Shown: in pieces, positions 37,946-39,401 of the stretch | How positions within the stretch are numbered: position 1 is the stretch's first letter | Layout: every line of letters starts with the position of its first letter | Source of the DNA: Pseudonocardia bannensis | GTDB lineage: Bacteria; Actinomycetota; Actinomycetes; Mycobacteriales; Pseudonocardiaceae | Direction: 5' to 3' | Assembly: GCF_012911875.1 (NCBI RefSeq) | Contig: NZ_JAAXKZ010000048.1 | Location: 1-39,401 of the forward strand | Length of the DNA stretch: 39,401 nucleotides | Made by a program: the position numbers and the translations under genes | The notes under the pieces: generated by a model | Database searches by the model: none | The model's input: only the letters and a program-made list of their open reading frames with translations | Told to the model about the DNA's origin: nothing

Positions 37946-39401
37946 CTACCGCCCCGCCGGGGCCAGCGGGGTGTCCCTGTCGAGCGGCCGGAACTCGTTC
38001 GCCCCGGCGTCGAACACCAGGACCTGCGCGGTGGGGATGTCGAAGAACAGCCCCATCAGTTCGGCGTCCACACCCTGGGCGCGCAGCACGTCGAGTTGCA
38101 GCGCGACATTGACCATGGCCAGCGCCTCGGCCTCCCCGTACCCCGCGCGCAGGCCCGCCGCGGCCACCGGGTGGCCGTCGCGGTAGGCCTGCAGGCTCGG
38201 CGCGCCGGCCTTGAGCCAGTCGCCGAGGGCGCCGTCGGGCATGTCGGTGGGGACGCCGTCGAGCAGGCCCCGCATGGCGCCGCATCCGGAGTGCCCGACG
38301 ACCGCGATCAGCGGCACCCGCAGCACCGACGTCGCGTACTGCACCGCCGCGCGGACCGACGTCCCGGCCACCAGGTTGCCCACGTTCTGCACCGTGAACA
38401 GGTCGCCGGGGCCGCTGTGGGTGATCACGTTGGGCATCACCCGGGAGTCGGCGCAGGACAGCAGCAGCCCGGACGGGTCCTGGCCGCCGGCCAGCTCGCG
38501 CAGGGTCGGGCGGAGCAGCCCGGCGGTCCGCTCGTGGTAGGCGGCGACCCCGGCCAGCATCGGCGCACGGGGGGACGCCGTCTCATCACCGCGCCACTGC
38601 GACCAGGTCGCGAACCGGGGGCGCGGGTGCTCGGCGGCCTCGGCGGCGCCCGGCTCGAAGACCTGTACCCGGGTGCCGGTGGCGCGATGCCGCTCGGTCC
38701 AGCCGGCGAGGTGGTCGTAGGCGGCGTGGTCGAGGTAGTCGACGATGAGGTCGATGCGCACCGGAGTCCCGGCGGGCACCTCGCCGAGTACGCGGGACAG
38801 CGCGGGCACGGACAGGAAGCTCAGCGTGCCCTCCACGACGACGCGCAGCGGTCCGGACGTGCCGTCCCCGGGCTCCTCGAGCCGCACCCGCGCCCGCACC
38901 GCGCGGTGCAGGACCAGCAGACCCGCCAGCACGAGCCCGATCAGGACGCCCTCCAGCAGGTTGAGCACGAGCACTCCGGCCACGGTGGCCAGGTAGACCG
39001 CGAGCTCGCGGTGCTGGTGGGCGGTACGGATGTCGGCCAGCTTGACCAGTTGCACGCCGACCACGACGAGCAGCCCGGCGAGCGCCGCGAGCGGGATCAT
39101 CTCGACGACATCGATCAGCGCGATCGCGAAGACGGCGATCCAGATGCCGTGCAGCACGGTGGAGGCGCGGGTCTTCGCCCCGGCCAGCACGTTGGCCGAG
39201 CTGCGCACGATCACCCCGGTGATCGGCAACCCGCCGAGGAACCCGGAGACGGTGTTGGCGGCGCCCTGGCCGAGCAGCTCGCGGTCGGCGTCGGTGCGCG
39301 GTCCGTTGTGCATCCGGTCGACCGCGACCGCGGAGAGCAGACTCTCGACGCTCGCGATCAGCGCGACGGTCAGCATGCCGCCGATGACCCCGGCCCACCC
39401 G
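37946..39401 (-). CDS. SulP transporter-beta carbonic anhydrase fusion (partial)
   Basis: At least 485 codons; the 5' part lies beyond the window. Order: SulP transmembrane segments with the family block IASVESLLSAVAVDRM and FLGGLPITGVIVRSSANVLAGA; helices LAALAGLLVVVGVQLVKL and ATVAGVLVLNLLEGVLIGLVLAGLLVL; a STAS-like domain (VVVEGTLSFLSVPALSRVL ... RVQVFEPG); then a beta-carbonic anhydrase with zinc ligands in LLSCADSRVMP and VVGHSGCGAM. The fusion suggests bicarbonate or another anion moved through the membrane part and interconverted with CO2 inside; M. tuberculosis Rv3273 has the same layout. The frame stays open to the edge. Confidence 0.93.
   Translation of the reverse strand, partial: GWAGVIGGMLTVALIASVESLLSAVAVDRMHNGPRTDADRELLGQGAANTVSGFLGGLPITGVIVRSSANVLAGAKTRASTVLHGIWIAVFAIALIDVVEMIPLAALAGLLVVVGVQLVKLADIRTAHQHRELAVYLATVAGVLVLNLLEGVLIGLVLAGLLVLHRAVRARVRLEEPGDGTSGPLRVVVEGTLSFLSVPALSRVLGEVPAGTPVRIDLIVDYLDHAAYDHLAGWTERHRATGTRVQVFEPGAAEAAEHPRPRFATWSQWRGDETASPRAPMLAGVAAYHERTAGLLRPTLRELAGGQDPSGLLLSCADSRVMPNVITHSGPGDLFTVQNVGNLVAGTSVRAAVQYATSVLRVPLIAVVGHSGCGAMRGLLDGVPTDMPDGALGDWLKAGAPSLQAYRDGHPVAAAGLRAGYGEAEALAMVNVALQLDVLRAQGVDAELMGLFFDIPTAQVLVFDAGANEFRPLDRDTPLAPAGR

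Overview
The window is a GC-rich (clearly above 70% by eye) actinobacterial chromosome segment, almost all of it core metabolism. Gene order from biotin through NAD, histidine, tryptophan, lgt and pyk to tesB matches, as I recall it, the bio-nad-his-trp-lgt-pykA-tesB1 order of Mycobacterium tuberculosis. Protein wording and the cysteine leader type suggest a member of Pseudonocardiales (Pseudonocardia-like); that placement is inference. No tRNA, rRNA, insertion sequence, phage gene or CRISPR array was seen.

Layout, left to right. 1-3.0 kb: malate dehydrogenase (minus), divergent from a DUF418 membrane protein and a small membrane protein (plus). 3.0-6.6 kb: a minus-strand sulfur operon, made of a short cysteine-rich leader ORF, an OsmC protein, metY, a CoA-binding protein and metX. 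6.8-7.4 kb: a secreted cupredoxin. 7.5-12 kb: tesB, pyk, a VanZ-like protein, a DUF2461 protein and lgt. 12-13.2 kb: a SodC-like lipoprotein and CopC. 13.3-18.7 kb: trpE, a Trp-associated membrane protein, trpC, trpB and trpA. 18.8-20.7 kb: a TetR regulator coupled to an anchored beta-propeller protein. 20.7-21.3 kb: an orphan LuxR-type response regulator with an altered receiver. 21.5-27.9 kb: hisD, hisC, hisB, a gap with gene debris, hisH, priA, hisF and hisI. 27.9-32.3 kb: nadA, nadB and nadC with a divergent NrtR repressor and a clear palindromic operator. 32.3-34.7 kb: a LON-domain protein, a MazF-like protein and a zinc alcohol dehydrogenase. 34.7-37.8 kb: bioF, bioD, bioB and bsaP. 37.9 kb to the end: a partial SulP transporter fused to a beta-carbonic anhydrase.

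Two habits recur. Many first genes appear leaderless: a TANNNT -10 hexamer lies 6-8 nt before the start codon. Inside operons, fifteen junctions overlap by 4 nt (GTGA, ATGA or TTGA), so translation is probably coupled. PriA in the his cluster most likely also supplies the TrpF step missing from the trp operon.

The most interesting signals are the RRRHVD...CTCAC leader ORF in front of the homocysteine operon, the NrtR-type palindrome at the predicted nadA transcription start, the cadI/arsI-like remnant that splits the his operon, the Lys-to-Glu receiver in the orphan response regulator, and three further palindromes (trpE/tetR gap, mazF-like/adh gap, and the bioF/SulP gap).
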